Shown: positions 23,659-36,398, counted from the first letter of the stretch. The stretch is 64,000 bases of DNA from Zonotrichia leucophrys gambelii (GCF_028769735.1 NC_088172.1:89362451-89426450); one strand, 5' to 3'. Notes: generated by a model from the letters alone, not told the origin. Numbers and translations: made by a program.

Positions 23659-24586
23659 TGTGGCAGTGGGGATTTGAAGAGGTTTAGTCTCTCCCTGCCT
23701 ATAGCAGTGGGGATTTGAAGATCATATGTTTAGTCTGTGCCAAAAGTTGTTTACCACCTGCCTCCCAGTGGCAGTTATAATATCTTCAGATTTTTCCCTG
23801 TCTATCCTCAAAAATCCTGCCCCTGTGGCTTGTCTGTCATGATTTTTTACACCCTTTTATCCAGAAAATTCACTGTCAGTTATGATTTTTCCTTTCTGCC
23901 ACTGGTATGTGACTTTCCCACTCCATGTTATGTTTACATTTGTCCCCATAGACCCCTCCTATCTAGCCATTGATTTGTTAGACCATCTCCTCCCGGGATT
24001 CCACCCCCCCCTCCATAAAAGCCGCTGTTTTTCTTTGTTTTTTGGTCTTTGCCACTGCCACCTGTTTGAGCCACCGGCCCCCACGTCCCACTGGCGTCTG
24101 AGCAGCGCAGCTCAGCAGTTTGCAGCCTCAGCAAACACTCGTGTGGTGTAGCATCAGCTGCCTTGCTCCTGCTGCTGCCCGCGCGGCTCCTGCCACAGGA
24201 AAGATCACCTGCGCTGTTGCTACTGCTGCCACTGCCAGCCCTGGCACAGGCACTGCCCGCTTGGTGTTGTGTCACCTGCCTCGCTTTGGCTCTGCTCCTG
24301 CCGTGGGAAAGAATAACACCCATGCGGAGACGCCGATTCCACGCGGCGCCGCCCCAGCACTGCTCCTGCGCAGGAAAGAAATAAAGTGGCTCAAAGAAGC
24401 AAGCAAAGAGTCCTTCATTTTCCTTTATCCTGATCCTTCAGCGTGGGTCCACGTTTATCGGCCGTTCCTGGTGGTCCGGAACCCCAGCCAGTGACCGAAC
24501 TGCGATCCTGCCTGCCAGCGGCAGAGGTGGGGCACAGGCCGCTCCTGGTTCATGTGCCAATCGTCTCCCATGATTGGGATGCAACA
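23659..24586 (+). repeat. 3' LTR of the class II provirus
   Basis: The LTR starts TGTGGCAGTGGGG after the polypurine tract and ends ...GATGCAACA. A TATA-like CCATAAAAG is at 24013 and AATAAA at about 24379. The last ~150 bp match the 5' remnant. U3 opens with two copies of a roughly 43-bp unit sharing GCAGTGGGGATTTGAAG and TTTAGTCT. The exact right edge rests on alignment with the 5' remnant and a CA end. Confidence 0.7.
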
Positions 24587-24596
24587 TCACATAAAT

Positions 24597-24675
24597 GTAA
24601 GAATCACAGGATAATTTAGGTTGGAAGGGACATCAGACCAATCCACTAGCCAAAGCAAGATGGTTTAAACCTAAC
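24597..24675 (-). repeat. CR1 LINE 3' tail fragment
   Basis: AGAATCACAGGATAATTTAGG followed by TTGGAAGGGACAT is the reverse complement of a CR1 3' end. It lies directly beyond the provirus 3' LTR. Confidence 0.7.
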
Positions 24676-25649
24676 TTGTAAGAGTTCTCTTGGATACATT
24701 GTTGAAGGGATACAAGAATAAAAACAGAAGCCGAATTTTGCCTTTTCTCACCTCAGAGAAACACTCATCTAAACCTTTACCATCCACTTTGACAAAATCT
24801 GTGTGCTGCTGTTACTAGAAACACTTACATAATTTCTTTTTTTCACACAGATGTTCATTGTAAAAGTGTAATTAGCATTTCTATATAAGCATTCTATTCA
24901 CAATTATATTCTCAAATCTTTTGCTAAAACTATTATTCTTTCACTTGGAAGTAGAAATAAGTTCAGTCAATCTATCTGATAACTCACAATATAAAATATC
25001 AAGTCTTGGAAAGAAAATGGTAGAGCCTATGTACAAGTCAGATGTGCAAACTTGGAAGCGCTTAGATAAAATCTATTCACCTGCCACCAGCACATGGAAG
25101 AGGCCTTTACTTCCCTTTTGAGTACAAGTAAAGCCTGACAATGTATCTCATATCCACTTTTACATCTCTGTATGTATTACTTGCAATAATTCACACTGGT
25201 TGAAATGAGGATGAATCAAAATTTTCGTTGGTGCTTCTTTGATAAACATCTTACAGATTTCCCCCTTTAAATGCACTCAGCCTTAGAAAGGCATGACTTG
25301 TCAAACAAATTGAAGACTACTACTACATAAGTAATGGCAATTACAAAGCAAAGGGGGAAAAACCATTCCTGTTTCAGTACATTTTGGTATCATGTATAAA
25401 GAACCCTCACACTACTAGAAACCTCCAGCAAATGAGAAGTACCAAGTGTTTTGGCCTAGACATCTGGAAATTACAAATTTTTTTTGTTGAGATTTGTGCA
25501 ATTTTTTGTAAAACAACATTAACACATCATTGAATCCCTTCATTACTTATTAGAACCATGCTTGCATTTTTCGCTGGAAATACAGGCACTTCAGGATACA
25601 ATAAATTATTTGCTGAAAGGACAAAGACACCCCAACCAACCAATCTTAC

Positions 25650-25873
25650 CTTCTTTTCAAAGGCTATGCCAATAATCTTGCCTGCAAAGTCTCTTTGTTT
25701 CAGTGTTTCCCACAACTGTTTCTTGAGTGACTGCTTGGCACTGAGTGTTTGCTCTGGACCTGTCTTCAGCTGTGTTGTCCTTTGCAGTTTTTCTGCTTTA
25801 ATTCCACATGTGCACAGTAGGAACTCCTCAATGCTGATTTTAAAATAACAGGTAGCTTCTTCCAGCATTTCTT
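25650..25873 (-). CDS. Inferred internal exon of unrecognised minus-strand gene
   Basis: The best single exon of the series. Acceptor TTGTGTTTATATAG is followed by 74 open codons and the strong donor AAGAAG|GTAAGA, phase 1 in and 0 out. The peptide contains YFKISIEEFLLCTCGIKAEK and ends DFAGKIIGIAFEKK. The first intron stretch downstream of this donor holds the antisense provirus. The family is not recognised. Confidence 0.65.
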
Positions 25874-26366
25874 CTATATAAACACAAGAGAAATAATGCA
25901 AATGGTGAGTTGTACTGCTGTCACTCAGACAGTGGAGGTGGTAGTGAGAAAAACAATGCCAACAATTAATGTTTACAGTGCAAAAAAGGACATCAAGTTG
26001 ACTTTTAATGGTCTGCTGTAGCATTATTTCTAAATGGCATCTCACTATGTAATTAAATGATCATGCAGCATACTTGAGCAATAATGCAAAACTAGGTAGT
26101 TTATGGGAGAAAAAATACTAGATTGGGTAAACACCATGCAATACATGTGGTCTGCACTGAAGTTTGCCACATCTCATTCATCGTTTTAAAAATTCCTGAA
26201 ATGTGCATATTGTTACTGCCCAATTATAGGGCTGCCCCCCAGAAACCATCAGCCTTTCTGCCTCTACACTTGAACAGCTCCTGCCCTGAGGGGCTTTTCA
26301 TAGCAGCTATTCAATGAAAAAATCCCAAACAAATAAAACCCCACATTCCTGTGTTCACATGTGTAC

Positions 26367-26455
26367 CTTTGCCTTAATAAAAACTCCACCAAGGTTTGTC
26401 CTTCTTCTGCACAACGCTTTCTAACTGATCTCTCACAAAGTAGCTGTAATGGCAG
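26367..26455 (-). CDS. Inferred internal exon of unrecognised minus-strand gene
   Basis: Acceptor TTTCTGATGTCTTCAG and donor AAAG|GTACAC enclose 29 codons plus two bases, phase 0 in and 2 out. The peptide reads LPLQLLCERSVRKRC then AEEGQTLVEFLLRQ, strongly coding-like. Incoming phase agrees with 26732. Outgoing phase does not fit the next exon at 25650, so another exon or a different donor is needed. Confidence 0.5.
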
Positions 26456-26731
26456 CTGAAGACATCAGAAACAGACCTTGCCCATGATTTTTCTGTACAG
26501 AATTTATCCACATAAAGATGGTACAGAAAGACTTTATCTGAAGAGTAGGATTCCCTGGCTCCACTTTACAGTGACAGGTTTGTCAAGCTATATTTTGGAC
26601 TTCTCCTCTGCAAAGATCTCCATGCTGTCAAAACCCCCCAAGTGTTGTCAATAAAAGTGTCTGCTGAGAAATGAAACTGCTTTGAACCTGTATTTTTTCC
26701 CCTGAGTTTCTGCTTCCTCTCTGCTTCCCAC

Positions 26732-26859
26732 CCTCCTCCTGCATCTGTCATCCAGCTTGAGTCTAAAAACTCGTGAGCTGAGCAGAGGGCGTAAGTTGTC
26801 TTCATCTAAATGCAGGATGCAAGTGCTCCTGAAGTTCATGTGTGTTTCACAGTCATGAA
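26732..26859 (-). CDS. Inferred internal exon of unrecognised minus-strand gene
   Basis: Acceptor TCTTCTCTGCAG is good. The donor AGG|GTGGGA is acceptable. The segment holds 42 codons after completing a split Val codon, phase 1 in and 0 out. The peptide includes CILHLDEDNLRPLLSSRVFR. The frame remains open past this donor, so a later donor is possible, but this one fits the next exon's phase. Confidence 0.5.
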
Positions 26860-27036
26860 CTGCAGAGAAGACAAAACTTCAATAAAATAGCCTTAAATCT
26901 TCTCAGCATTGTCCTATGGTAACTCTTTGTCATGATGATAAAAGGACATTAATTACGCAGTCAAATAATTGCATTATATAATTCTCAATAAAAAAGACAT
27001 TAAGACTGAAATTCTTGGAAATAGCAGGACACCTAC

Positions 27037-27125
27037 CATGAAGCTCACGCATCATTCCAACATTATTCATTCCAAATTGTAAGAGTTTCAGATTGAGGTG
27101 CTTCAGTGTGTTGAATGCAAGCATC
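27037..27125 (-). CDS. Inferred internal exon of unrecognised minus-strand gene
   Basis: Acceptor TGGATTTATAG and donor CATG|GTAGGT bound 89 bp, phase 2 in and phase 1 out. The peptide is FNTLKHLNLKLLQFGMNN followed by VGMMRELH, leucine-rich and helical. The other two frames hit stops. Its outgoing phase fits the exon at 26732. At least one exon is still missing between it and 35495 because the phases differ (1 out, 2 in). Confidence 0.55.
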
Positions 27126-30074
27126 CTATAAATCCAGACAGAAGTTTGTGATACACTCCTTCCAGTCTGTCCTTACTAGTGACAATACAATGTGGGGACT
27201 GAAGAGAAAAACTATTGTGGGAATAATTAAAAAAAGAAATGTCTGTAACACCAGCAATTCTCAGTTTTAAAATCAAAATTTTGCTAATAATTAGAAAGTC
27301 ACTGGGAGTTACATTGTGCCACTGGATTTTCTTAGGCATTCCTAGGAAGAAGAGTTTCCTCAGGGCTGAGAATATTTTTTTTGCTTTCTTCCTAATTAAG
27401 AAAAAAAAAAAACTTTTAAGACTGACTGTGCACTATGGCAGACTTTGCTCCTTAGAAAATCCTCATGTCTGAATTTCCGATGGGCAAGACCTGAAATGTC
27501 TTTTTTGTCAAAGTCAGGATCCATGGAGAGTATTCTGTGCTCTGCAGAAGAGGCTCCTCAGGGCACAGGATCTGACTGACAACAATCTGTGAGGCACAAT
27601 AACATCCCAGCAACTTGGAGCATTTCAGTCAGGTGTATTTCTAGGTTTTTTCCAGGGAAAGCTACTTGTAGCAATTATGCAACACCCTGTAACACCTGCA
27701 AAAGAATCCTAAACACAAATATGAAAGCTCAAAATATCAAGGGTTTAAGGGTATATTTGAAAACATGTTTTCTTTCCCTTCACCCTATGAAGAAGCGAAC
27801 CCACAGGAAACTCACAATTCCTCCTAGTCTCCCTCATTAAAAAGCTCATCCTCCTGGTGCTTGTGTCCACGGTATATAAAAATCTCAAAAGACAAATGCC
27901 AATTTGTCTGGCACAGACACAACTTCAAGGCTCTCTGCTTCTGAGTATCAGATTATGTGAAAATTTAAGCGTCTGTTCTCACCTCAGGGAAAAACAGATG
28001 TCTTTTCCAAATGCACAGGTTGTAGTTATTTGTATTTGCATCCTTTGTGACAATCACAAGTAATGACAGCAATCAGATCAGTACAAGAAAGTGAGCTGGG
28101 TAAATAGGAAGTGCTGAGCTTCAGCCTCCCCAGGAAAACCAAAGACACGTTACCATTCATTTTGGGTGTTTTCTGTATGAAAACAAATTATTCACCACCA
28201 ATATCCAACATTTGTATGGATTAAAGAGGAGTAAACACTGAATACTAACTTTTCCTTTCTGCACAATTCTTTGGAGACCAAAGTGGCAAATAAACTCCTA
28301 GAGTATCTATTTAATAATGTATCTTCATATAATTAAGTATATTCTAGTCATAAGCCTTCAGCTCTTAGGCTTTTGAGACAATTTTCAGAATAATTATCTA
28401 TTATTCATAGTCCAATTTGGACCATGCAGCCAGCACGGATTTTATTTTTTTTTTTTTAACTGATGACTGAATAATTGAATTCTTATTTGATCACGGCAAA
28501 ATTATTTCTGAAACTTAAGAGTACTAAACTATCATGGTTTTCACTACTATACAGATTTCTTCACTGACTAAAACCTCACATTTCTACAGCCACATGATTG
28601 TTTCTTTTACCAGGAAACTGACCCTAGCTATTCACTTCTTTTTTCTCAAGTTTTGCAGAGCATACACTTGGCAACAGTTGGAAATGTCATCCAGTTAAAA
28701 ATGCCAAAACAAAGGCCAGTTCCTGGGGCTTTGACGGTAATGGAAAGACATAAGAAACCATTGATGCAATGCCTGTGAGGCAGGTGTTCTGCTACTCCAG
28801 TGGCACTCATACATCCACAGTTATGATGCTAATGTGAGTGCTGCCTTCCCCTTCTCCTAACACCACTGCTGCTCCCTCAAATAGCCAGATTTCTCCTCCT
28901 ACCTTGCAATCCCATCAGCAGTAACTGGACTAGTGAATATAGCAGACAGAGAAACCAAGCATGGAAAAGATGTTATTGAGAAAGTTGTCTACAGATTGAA
29001 TTACCGCCTCTTTCAACAACATCCTAGTTAAATTCACAGAGTCTAGCAGAAAAATGGGAATACTGGTGAAACATGCTTGCTCCAACATTAACTATCTTAG
29101 ACCATGTTAACTGGTTTTCGTAAATGTATTACCCCTTCAGTTTCAAATTATTTCAGGTAATAATCTGCAGGGCTTTCCATGCCTAAAGCACAAGCAATCC
29201 AGATCAGTGGGCTTCAAAGAACATCTTTATGAATGCCTTCATATATGCCAACAAATGAAAGATGATTTTCTTGCAACCAGACAAATGCACAGTAGGCAAA
29301 TTTCAATTTATTTTCATTATTTTTATCACAAAACTGGTGCTTTGGAGCATGAGGTGTTCATTGCTGTGCTCAGCCAAGTGGCACTTACTTAGAAGTGGCT
29401 CAGAGAGCCTGCGCTGATGCCACCTCCCAAGTACCCATGTGATTCCTAGGCCAGGATGCAGGGATTCCCCCCATTCCTACTGCAGGGCATGTCAGCCAGT
29501 CAAAGCTGCAGCAGCGCCCTGCCCATGGACACAGGAGCTATCCTGCAGGCTGCACAAATGACAGAAATGCTAACAGAGTGTGTTGTGCCTACATCCAGCT
29601 GTGAAAAGGTTCCATCTGCACATCCTTTGCAATTTTTCACATCAGAAGAAAAGCAGATTCTAAAGTACTATCAAAGCTGTTCATAAAAATAACTCTTCTA
29701 ACATGCAGCTTGCCTGCAATTTTATTTCCCCTCTAGGTTGTAGATTAAGCATTACCATAGACAGAGAACTTCTTTCTTGCTATTTTGATGAATGAGAGAG
29801 ACTCACTGAGAGGACAAATGCTATTGAAAAGCGATGTTCTGCAAGTCATCTGCATTACCAGTAAACCCCAAATCTTCTTAAATAACTGCAGAATAAGGAA
29901 GACTTGTGCCCTTTGTGTCTAAAGATCTGGCTAAGCTCCAATATTCTCTTTTATATCACAGATAAGTCTGTTTTCCAAAGAAAACAAGAAGGCTCAGAAA
30001 ACTTAGGCCTGCCTTGAGTGCTGGTGCCCAACAATCACAATGCCCATGAAGCCTTAAGAACCTAAAAATGAGAC
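27126..30074. other. Inferred intron sequence, no gene recognised
   Basis: AT-rich sequence with a T run at about 28446-28458. No exon with good sites was found, although phase requires at least one between 27125 and 35495. Confidence 0.4.
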
Positions 30075-30545
30075 AACACACACTTTCAGGATAATATTAG
30101 TATAAGAGGTAATATAAAGGTTTATCTTTATTGGAGGCTTCCAGGGGTAGATATGAAAAATGTCTGCAAAAGCCCACCCCCACAGGGGCAAATACAGTTT
30201 TATAGGTTTGGCAAATTAGCATATTTGACAAAAATCACCAATTAGGAACACAAGTCATGATGTAATTTCCCCTGCCAGTCCAAGCCCCTTCTAAATCCTC
30301 CCCCCTTAGATAGACCTAAGCATTCTTGATGAAAATGTATCTCAAAAAGCTGGTTTTTCACCTTGGTTCCTAGGGAGAACCAAGACAAGGATAGAGGCTT
30401 TGGAATGTTTTGTCTTTCTGCATATCAGGGTAGGGAAAAGTAGTAGGAAAACTAGCTATGGGTGCAGTAATAGCCTACAAAGCTACAAATATATGTGTGA
30501 AGAATACAGAGAATATATAAAAGAAAAAAAGACAAAAATCTTAAG
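30075..30545 (-). repeat. LTR-like repeat, minus orientation, related to window start
   Basis: On the minus strand CCAATAAAGATAAACC (about 30135) could be an LTR poly(A) signal. The right part (30361-30545) matches fragments at positions 3-110 and 685-755. Boundaries are not resolved. Confidence 0.4.
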
Positions 30546-31194
30546 GCATCACCCTGAGCTATCACTTCTCACCACTGAATTCAACCCCTGCCAGGGAGGT
30601 CTTTAGCAACGAGGCTGCAGAAGGAGAAGTGGTGAAGTTAATTCAATTTTCTCTACTACATCTCTGCAGCAGTGCAGAGATGCAGTGCTGCATTTCCACC
30701 AAAGACTACTTCTTTGGTAGATATGGTGCCAACTGTGAGGCAAATAGAGAAGAGCAAAAAACTTGGTAATATTTAGATTCACAAGTAATAAAAAAAAATA
30801 ACCAGTAAGATCATGAATACTAAGCTATTAAAATACAACTACTGGCCAGCCATCCATAGGAAGATGTGTTGGCGTACAGATAAAAGGAACTTAGGTACAA
30901 AGACCTTATTTCAGAGCCAGTTAAAAAGTAGCTCAGCTATGGCCAGTATTGAGATGAAGCTGGTGAATCCTTTGTCTTCCTGCCAGATGGCTTCTGAGAG
31001 ACTGGATAAGAGAATTTAGGAGTTAGAAACAGGTGTTACTGGGACTCTCCTGTAGTCATGCAGGAAACTGAGGGATGCACTTCTCTTTAATGACCTTTCA
31101 TCAACAGACTCACAAATGTAAGCCTCTCACATGCCGATCCTTAAAATTTGCGGGCAAAATCACAATCCAGCTTCCCAGGTGTTCCGTTCCTGCT

Positions 31195-31827
31195 TGTCTT
31201 GGTTTCAAAAGACAGATATCTGCTAAGGAAGACAGGAGCCTCCCCTAAAATGGAAAATGTAAACCTCCTCCCTCCAAATTGCTATAAATTTTAAATTAAG
31301 GGACTCTCAGGCAAAACATATGGGAGCAGAAATAAGACTTCTTTACTAGGGAAGAAAATAAAAAGATAAAATAAACAATGCAGTACACTAAAACAACACT
31401 GACAGAGTCAGAACACAACCTGACACCCTGTTTGTCAGGGTGTTGGTAGCAGTCCAATTGGAATTGTGGCTGCAGTCCTCCTGGTGCGGTTCTGCTAGAG
31501 CAGTGATCCTGTAGAAAGGTGTAGTCTTCCTCTGAAGATCCAGTGGAAGAGGTAGCTGTTCCTCTGGGAAAATCCAGTGGGGAAAGCCATGCTGGTGTTC
31601 CAGAATCTCAGGTAGAATGCTTGACTCTCCCCTGTCTGCGGAGCATCTCACAATGGGATGCTATATTTCTTATCAGCCATGCAGTGACATTCAATAGCCT
31701 GTTATCAGCAGATGTCTCTCCGGAGGGAGAGTGGTTCTGGAAGAGATAAGGAAAACTGTCTACTTAACAGAAGACAACTGCCATACAGAGGGCAAATAGA
31801 ATACAATTTGCTTGACAATCCAGGACA
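31195..31827 (-). mobile_element. Solo LTR, TGTCCTGG family, minus orientation
   Basis: 633 bp flanked by perfect CTGCT (31190-31194 and 31828-31832). Its termini are inverted, TGTCTTGG and CCAGGACA. It is the same family as 36399-36973, sharing CATCTCACAATGGGATG and the ACACCCTGTT...GTCA...GTGG/TTGG segment. Orientation is taken from the TATA-like box in that relative. Confidence 0.85.
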
Positions 31828-31832
31828 CTGCT

Positions 31833-34800
31833 CCTCCCTACATCCTGTAGGAGTGACAATGTAGGCACAGAATTTCAGCCCTACTGTATCTATTTGGCAG
31901 TGGAAAGCCAAGTTTCAAACCTAATCAGCAACGTCAAACTCCTCTCGCCAAGGAATCTGCTATGCAGAAGAGATGGAAATTTCAATGAGAGCTTGTCTGA
32001 AGTGAAGATCTTTGATTTTATTTTCAGGTAATATGGAACAACACACAAAGCTAAACTCCAAACATGCTGCTTTGTCCTTTCAATTTGAGCAAGGCTATAA
32101 CATCTGTATTATAAGTTTAGGGTGTAAGAACAGAACACTGAAATAATTTATCACCAGTTATTTCTTTTAATAAAGATTTTATTTCTAATTGTTTCCTACC
32201 ATTTTAAAGCAATTGGTCTTTCACTGAACTTCAACAAATGAGAGCTTTGAAAACACAGAGAGATTAATAACAGCTTCTCATCTCTTATCCAGGAGCCCAA
32301 GATATTCCCACATTATTGCTATTCCTCTCAACATGCAGAATTAAAGAAAAGGGCATGAGGACATGGAAGCCATTAGCAGTTTCCAATTGTAAAGATATAG
32401 CAAGACAGGCAATAATGTTTTGTTTCAAAGCATAGCCCATTTAGTCCAATTGTTTTAGTCTCTAAAATCATAAATCCACTTATAACTAGAGGTCACTAAG
32501 CATATAAGCTGCCATGCAGCACTAGTACTGTCAGGTGCCTTCTGACACTTGCAAAGCTCAGTGTTAACAGATATGCTCTCTAGTGCTTATGTCTGGTTTC
32601 AATGCTCTCTTTTGAAATAGGAGCCTCCTCGAGCCAGGTGTCATATGCTCTTGGAGGTCTATTTCACACCCAAGAGAGTTCAGCTACCTTTGGAGGCATA
32701 AAATCAGTAGGATGGCTTCTGTTGCAGTACTGGAAACTAAAAAGTTTTAATAAAAGGCAAAATAACAAACTCTTTACAGAGAAAAACCAATCCATGTGCA
32801 AGAGGCCCTCCTGTCCCTGGTAAAACACCTCACAAAAACCATTAGTTTCTTTGTTCTCTTCTTTTTCTAGTAAATTGCCCAGGTGGGACTTTTTGGCTCC
32901 TGTCCAGTTAGCTATCCTTAAGTTTGAGATTAAGTCCCCCAGGCCTGTGAGATGCCTTTCTCACCTAATTGAGGAGAGAAACTTCTGGGCTTATTTCCTT
33001 TCTGAGGGGACAAAGGATAGTTTTGTCACTCCGTAAGAGGAAGGACATTCCTACACTCTTTCATGAGTATTTATTACTAACAAATATATTCCCTCTATAC
33101 TGCTTGTGTAGCTACAGTATTTCGCATAATCAAAGAGTTAGAATTTCCAAGTAAGATTCCTTCAGAGCCAGGTCACAATAGTGCTAACACAACTTAATTG
33201 CCCTGAATATATACAACTTCTTGCTGAATCTATAGAGCTTCCTTTTATTGAGGAAGATAGACTGTGAGCAGTTATCGAACACCTGTATCAGATATTCCCG
33301 TGTGAGATAAATACTGAGACTTAAATGGAGCCAGCTATCTGTTTTGGAGGCTACTTGATGTTTACACTATAAAGGAGAATGTTCAAAGCAAATTATCTCT
33401 TTGGTAACATAACTGCTTGTTATAAATCAAGACAAGGTTGTCACCTCTTTTGGATCAAGGTTAATCAACTCATAGTCATTAAATTCACACAAATGCATTA
33501 CCAAGGATCTCTTTTACAGCTTCTCACTCTAATAATTTGAAGCATTACCAGCTGAACATGACATTTTTTATCACAGATGCACAAAAGCCAGAAAGGATTT
33601 GTGCTGTTATGTCTAGCTTCCAGGATATGCATTGAGCTGTTCAGGAACAAGATCAGTACGAAATTTTAGCAATACAGCAAGGCAAAGCTATAAAAACATG
33701 GGAAACCAAGGAAGATTGTCCCACTGTTGGGTTTTTCCCCCGGCAGATGATGGAGAATATTTCTGCACAGCAACCATGTTAACCTAGCACCTTCAAAAGC
33801 CTAGATAAAAGGTAACCAAGCTAAGCCTCACCACGCCCAAAGGCTAGAAATTATTGCATGATGAAACCCAGCCCATATTCTCCTTGCTAAAAAGCTGAAG
33901 TTTTATTCTATTTAATAGATTTTGTTGCATTAAGTGACACATCTCTAATAAAAAGATACCACATTTTAGTGAAAAATCCTGAACCTCAAGGGAAAACCAG
34001 AGCCCTATTCCACTGTTCATATTTCCAGGAATCCCCTACAAAAAAAACTAGCAGGAATAAAAACCATATGTTTTGGTAAGAGTGGACAGATTTGACTTTG
34101 CAAACTGAACAAATCAACACAGTTTTACACCACTGGAAGATTTATCCCTCTTTCTCCACCTTGTATGCTGCAAATAGCTGGGCACTGCAAATCTCTGAGA
34201 GCTCAAATGTCTAAGCAAGAGTAATGATAAACACATGGTAAATGCAGACTTGAAAACTGTTTCCTCCACGATCAAAGAGGACTGCTTTCAGGCGTATGAA
34301 ACCCAGGGTAAGAGTATTTAATGACCCACTAGCATTTGCTGCCAAAACCATCTGGATTTGAAACGTTTGCCTCAGCTTTGATTAACTATCTAGTAATTTA
34401 TGAGGGCAGCTGTTCTAAGACACTAAACAGATGTATCTCTAAAAATAAATAGAAAGAAAAGTGTTTCCTCTGATTAAGTTTTGAAAAAACTTGACATACA
34501 CTTTTGCAAACAGTTGAGAGATAACAAATATAGAGATCAGACTATCAGGAGATGAGACACTGCTTTTTTTACAGCAGGAGTAAACACAGAATTTTAGACT
34601 AATTATCCTACTTTAATGTTACCAGAGGTATTACTGGTGCTTGACTAAACTCAAAGCAGTGGCACGTTTAGTATACACAGTGCATTACTGAATGGAAAGC
34701 CAAAGTCAGAGGCTGAGTAGTTTATTTTACATGTAACGAAACTCACAAGATCCTCCAAGATCCATCCTGCATGAAATGGCTGTACTGATTACATGAACAT

Positions 34801-35494
34801 TCCCTGAGAGCACTCGTGTGGATGCAGAATGAACAGACAGGCAATGAAATCACAGCACCAGACCCTTGGAAACTGAAATGTGCCTTTCACAAAAAATCCA
34901 CTAAATCAGATTTAAAATAGGTTATAAAGGAGATTTCAGAGAATTAGAAATTCTGTGAGTTCATCCATTGACATGTGCTTTCCAAAGTGGCTTTTTCACA
35001 GATTAAAGCAGTGTCATCCTCATTATATAACAAGAGGTGTGATTACCTGGCAGCAAATTACATATTTTTGTTAAGGAAGATGACTGAGGCTTTTTATGAA
35101 GACCAGCATAGACACCACACAGGGATGAAGGTTAAGTTTCTTAGATTCACAGTGAAAAACAATAGCACAATCAAACATTCCGCATAATGCCTCATTTCAC
35201 ACAGCCAAAGGACCCAGAACTTCCTCACAGGGATCTTGTGAGCACAAACCCCCAGGAGAGATGAGAGAGAGCAAGTGCTGATCCTGGGAAAGCATGTGGG
35301 AGAACACATGGTCTCTGCACAGCTGGGATCTCCAGAAAGGCTTCTCTTCCCAAGGAGGTTCTGCCCCTGCTTCTTTCCTTCTGACAGAAGACTCTAAAGG
35401 AACATGATTTGGAACTGCGCTTTCAGCCAGACTCCAACAAATTACAGCCTATTTGAAAGAACTGAAACTATATGGAAACACATAACCCACATAC
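31833..35494. other. Inferred intron sequence, no gene recognised
   Basis: AT-rich, short open frames only, no repeat family recognised. Confidence 0.4.
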
Positions 35495-35714
35495 CTGGCT
35501 TCCTTTTTGTAGTAGCTTTTCTGACATAATGGACACTTCCCTGATAAGAAGTCCTGCTGTTTTCAAAGTAGAGAAGATTGATATTGCTTTCAAAAGACTT
35601 GCTGGGGCAATTTTTCCACAATTTCTCAATGCAAAATTTCTCCTGCACACTTTCTCTGCCAGTTGTGTGTTCATGGCACAGTCTTAACCAGCTCATACTT
35701 TGGTGAAAGGACAA
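35495..35714 (-). CDS. Inferred internal exon of unrecognised minus-strand gene
   Basis: Bounded by a strong acceptor (ATTTTTTGTTGCAG) and a strong donor (CCAG|GTATGT). It has 73 open codons, phase 0 in and phase 1 out. The peptide contains WLRLCHEHTTGRESVQEKFC and a basic tail RKATTKRKP. A second frame is also open over most of the segment but carries a stop just after the acceptor, so I prefer phase 0. Confidence 0.5.
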
Positions 35715-36398
35715 CTGCAACAAAAAATATCCATAATTTAATGCAAATGGTCACAGAGGTGACCAAGGCCATCAGATCTGTCCAGGTACTGTGGCAATGT
35801 CTGTTCTTGTAACAGACTGGATCTCAAAAAATCGGTGGTACTGCCTCCCACATCTCTGCTGAGTGACTAATTAGGCTGGGCTATGGGAATAAATGCCAAG
35901 CTCAAAACAATTTCATGGAGCTTTCCCTTCCAGTGGCATTTCTCTTAAAAGTGAGGGGAATATATACTCAAATTCTACTCCCAGGCCAGAAAATGAGCAG
36001 TGTCTAAGTGCAAATAGAGGTAAAGGCACCTGGAACAGCCATCTAGAACTCCTTAGCATCAAGTCAGTCAACATAACAAAGCTCTTACTGTCTGACAGTG
36101 TGTTAAGAACAGCCATATTCTCTTTCAAGATTTATCTTTACAAGGATCCAAGTGTAGCCTGAAGTGAACTGCGGCACAAGTTTACTGAGGAAGCTGAGGC
36201 AGGGATGAGAGCAGCAAGCTTTTCAGCCAGGAGGAAAAGACACAGCTGCACAGCCAGATGCCAGTAGGAACACCACAGTCACAATCAGGACACATGGCCA
36301 TCACAGGCCAGCTAGATGTCTAAGCAGTATGGAAAACACTTCATGAAAATAATCATGTTATCAAAAGAGCACAAATCTTTTTTTTCTGTTTATCCTCA

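Larger units (their letters stand above)
17735..24586 (+). mobile_element. Decayed class II (betaretrovirus-like) endogenous provirus, env-less
   Basis: A degraded provirus with recognisable gag (proline-rich region, capsid C-terminus, one zinc knuckle), a dUTPase-like/protease segment, reverse transcriptase with YMDD, RNase H and integrase in the expected order, then a polypurine tract and a 928-bp 3' LTR. The 5' LTR is reduced to its last ~145 bp. Pol is broken by several frameshifts and stops and by a nested solo LTR. Only about 380 bp separate the end of integrase from the 3' LTR, so there is no env. It is antisense to the inferred minus-strand gene and sits in one of its introns. Confidence 0.85.

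Noticed and set aside
24460..24586. TGGTGGTCCGGAACCCC as a primer-binding site, implying a second tandem provirus
   Set aside because: No internal sequence follows, since CR1 text begins at once, and both copies of the block stop at the same point. It is better explained as the end of the LTR.
36030..36116. Possible minus-strand exon beginning ATGGCTGTTC
   Set aside because: An in-frame stop lies just upstream, there is no good acceptor, and the donor (CAG|GTGCCT) is weak. It does not fit the phase chain.
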